A stretch of 64,000 nt of DNA, taken from assembly GCF_037076555.1 (NCBI RefSeq), contig NZ_AP029023.1, positions 1,736,001-1,800,000 on the forward strand, in the 5' to 3' direction. The notes beneath the pieces were generated by a model. The model worked only from the letters and a program-made list of their open reading frames with translations, searched no databases and was not told the origin of the DNA. The stretch is from Methylophilus sp. DW102. Its GTDB lineage: Bacteria > Pseudomonadota > Gammaproteobacteria > Burkholderiales > Methylophilaceae. A program made the translations under genes and the position numbers. Shown piece after piece: positions 63,539 to 64,000 of the stretch (the stretch's first letter is position 1; each line of letters begins with the position of its first letter).

Positions 63539-64000
63539 ATGTCCGGATTATTTACTCAAATTTTTGTCGCTGTGATTGTAATCAGCTTGGCAGTACGTGT
63601 CTGGCTGGGCTTGCGCCATATTCGCCATATCCAGCAACATCGTGCACAAGTGCCTCCTGCCTTTAGTCAAACAATCAGCCTGGAGGCACATCAACGCGCT
63701 GCAGACTATACGACCGCCAAGGTAAAACTGCGCTTGAGTGAAACTGTCATGGAGTCATTGATTTTGCTGGCACTCACGCTAGGCGGCGTTTTACAACTGC
63801 TGGATCAGGCCTGGCAACAATGGCTGCCTGACCATGAAATCATTCGTGGTGCACTGGTCATTTGCTCGGCCATGTTGATCTCGGGTGCAGCGACCCTGCC
63901 GTTTGATTACATTCAGACTTTTAAAGTCGATGAGAAATTTGGCTTTAACAAGATGTCACGCAGCATGTTTTTTAGTGACCTGGTTAAACACACCGTTGTT
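63539..64000 (+). CDS. M48 family metallopeptidase, N-terminal part (cut by window end)
   Basis: The frame is open from ATG 63539 to the last base (154 codons). The N-terminus has two or three membrane segments and the motif FDYIQTFKVDEKFGFNK, typical of the Ste24/CAAX-protease-like N-terminal domain of M48 peptidases. The HExxH zinc site should lie beyond the window. No ribosome site is seen ahead of the ATG. Confidence 0.82.
   Translation, partial: MSGLFTQIFVAVIVISLAVRVWLGLRHIRHIQQHRAQVPPAFSQTISLEAHQRAADYTTAKVKLRLSETVMESLILLALTLGGVLQLLDQAWQQWLPDHEIIRGALVICSAMLISGAATLPFDYIQTFKVDEKFGFNKMSRSMFFSDLVKHTVV

Overview
The window is a stretch of chromosome of about 50% GC that looks like a methylotrophic betaproteobacterium of the family Methylophilaceae (a Methylophilus- or Methylovorus-like organism; genus level is inference). 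The main reasons are a complete fhcBADC set for the formyltransferase/hydrolase complex of the tetrahydromethanopterin (H4MPT) C1 pathway, a second cluster of methanopterin/methanofuran biosynthesis genes, and classic betaproteobacterial gene orders (dnaX-ybaB-recR; hfq-hflX-hflK-hflC-DUF2065-hisZ-purA; rlmN-pilW-rodZ-ispG-hisS-yfgM-bamB-der). No rRNA, tRNA or CRISPR array was found.

Layout. 1-1391: 3' end of dnaX, then ybaB and recR. 1608-3989: an EAL-GGDEF protein with a C-terminal Cache-like sensor. 4034-6738 (minus): mtaD-ubiG-gph. 6843-7949: ompA. 8073-17846 (minus): hfq, hflX, hflK, hflC and a DUF2065 gene, a terminator, then hisZ, purA and four genes of H4MPT/methanofuran cofactor synthesis (DmrB-like flavoprotein, DHPS-like protein, DUF447 protein, MfnB-like enzyme). 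17957-26343: gltX, rimO, a ZIP transporter, a HAD phosphatase, pgeF, rluD and bamD. 26386-31793 (minus): small membrane proteins, lipoproteins and a PQQ-type sugar dehydrogenase, an accessory region with several unrecognised genes.

32120-34081 holds a chromosomal integron: an integron integrase on the plus strand, an attI-type core and a candidate cassette promoter upstream of it, and at least two divergent gene cassettes on the minus strand. The first attC site folds into a hairpin with an extrahelical base; the second has lost its GTT cleavage triplet. 34092-36284 encodes a GAF-PAS-GGDEF-EAL protein, 36412-37326 trhO, and 37432-41898 the fhcBADC operon. 42135-53451 is a long plus-strand housekeeping run from ndk to der, interrupted between hisS and yfgM by two oligopeptide-type ABC ATPases without permeases. 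The rest holds a GNAT gene broken by a 14-bp duplication, sppA, a Rieske protein and HAD phosphatase pair, rluC, rne with a 620-bp upstream region, crcB, glgA, orn and the start of an M48 metallopeptidase gene.

How it fits together. The two methylotrophy loci are complementary: the 8073-11455 cluster builds H4MPT and methanofuran, and the fhc operon encodes the complex that uses both carriers to release formate from formyl groups during formaldehyde oxidation. Envelope biogenesis (bamB, bamD, ompA, rodZ, pilW, yfgM, sppA), RNA modification and decay (rne, orn, hfq, rluC, rluD, rimO, rlmN, trhO) and c-di-GMP signalling are also well represented. The most unusual items are the integron, three promoters that place the start codon at the expected transcription start (possible leaderless mRNAs), the frameshifted GNAT gene and an AT-rich patch inside hisS.
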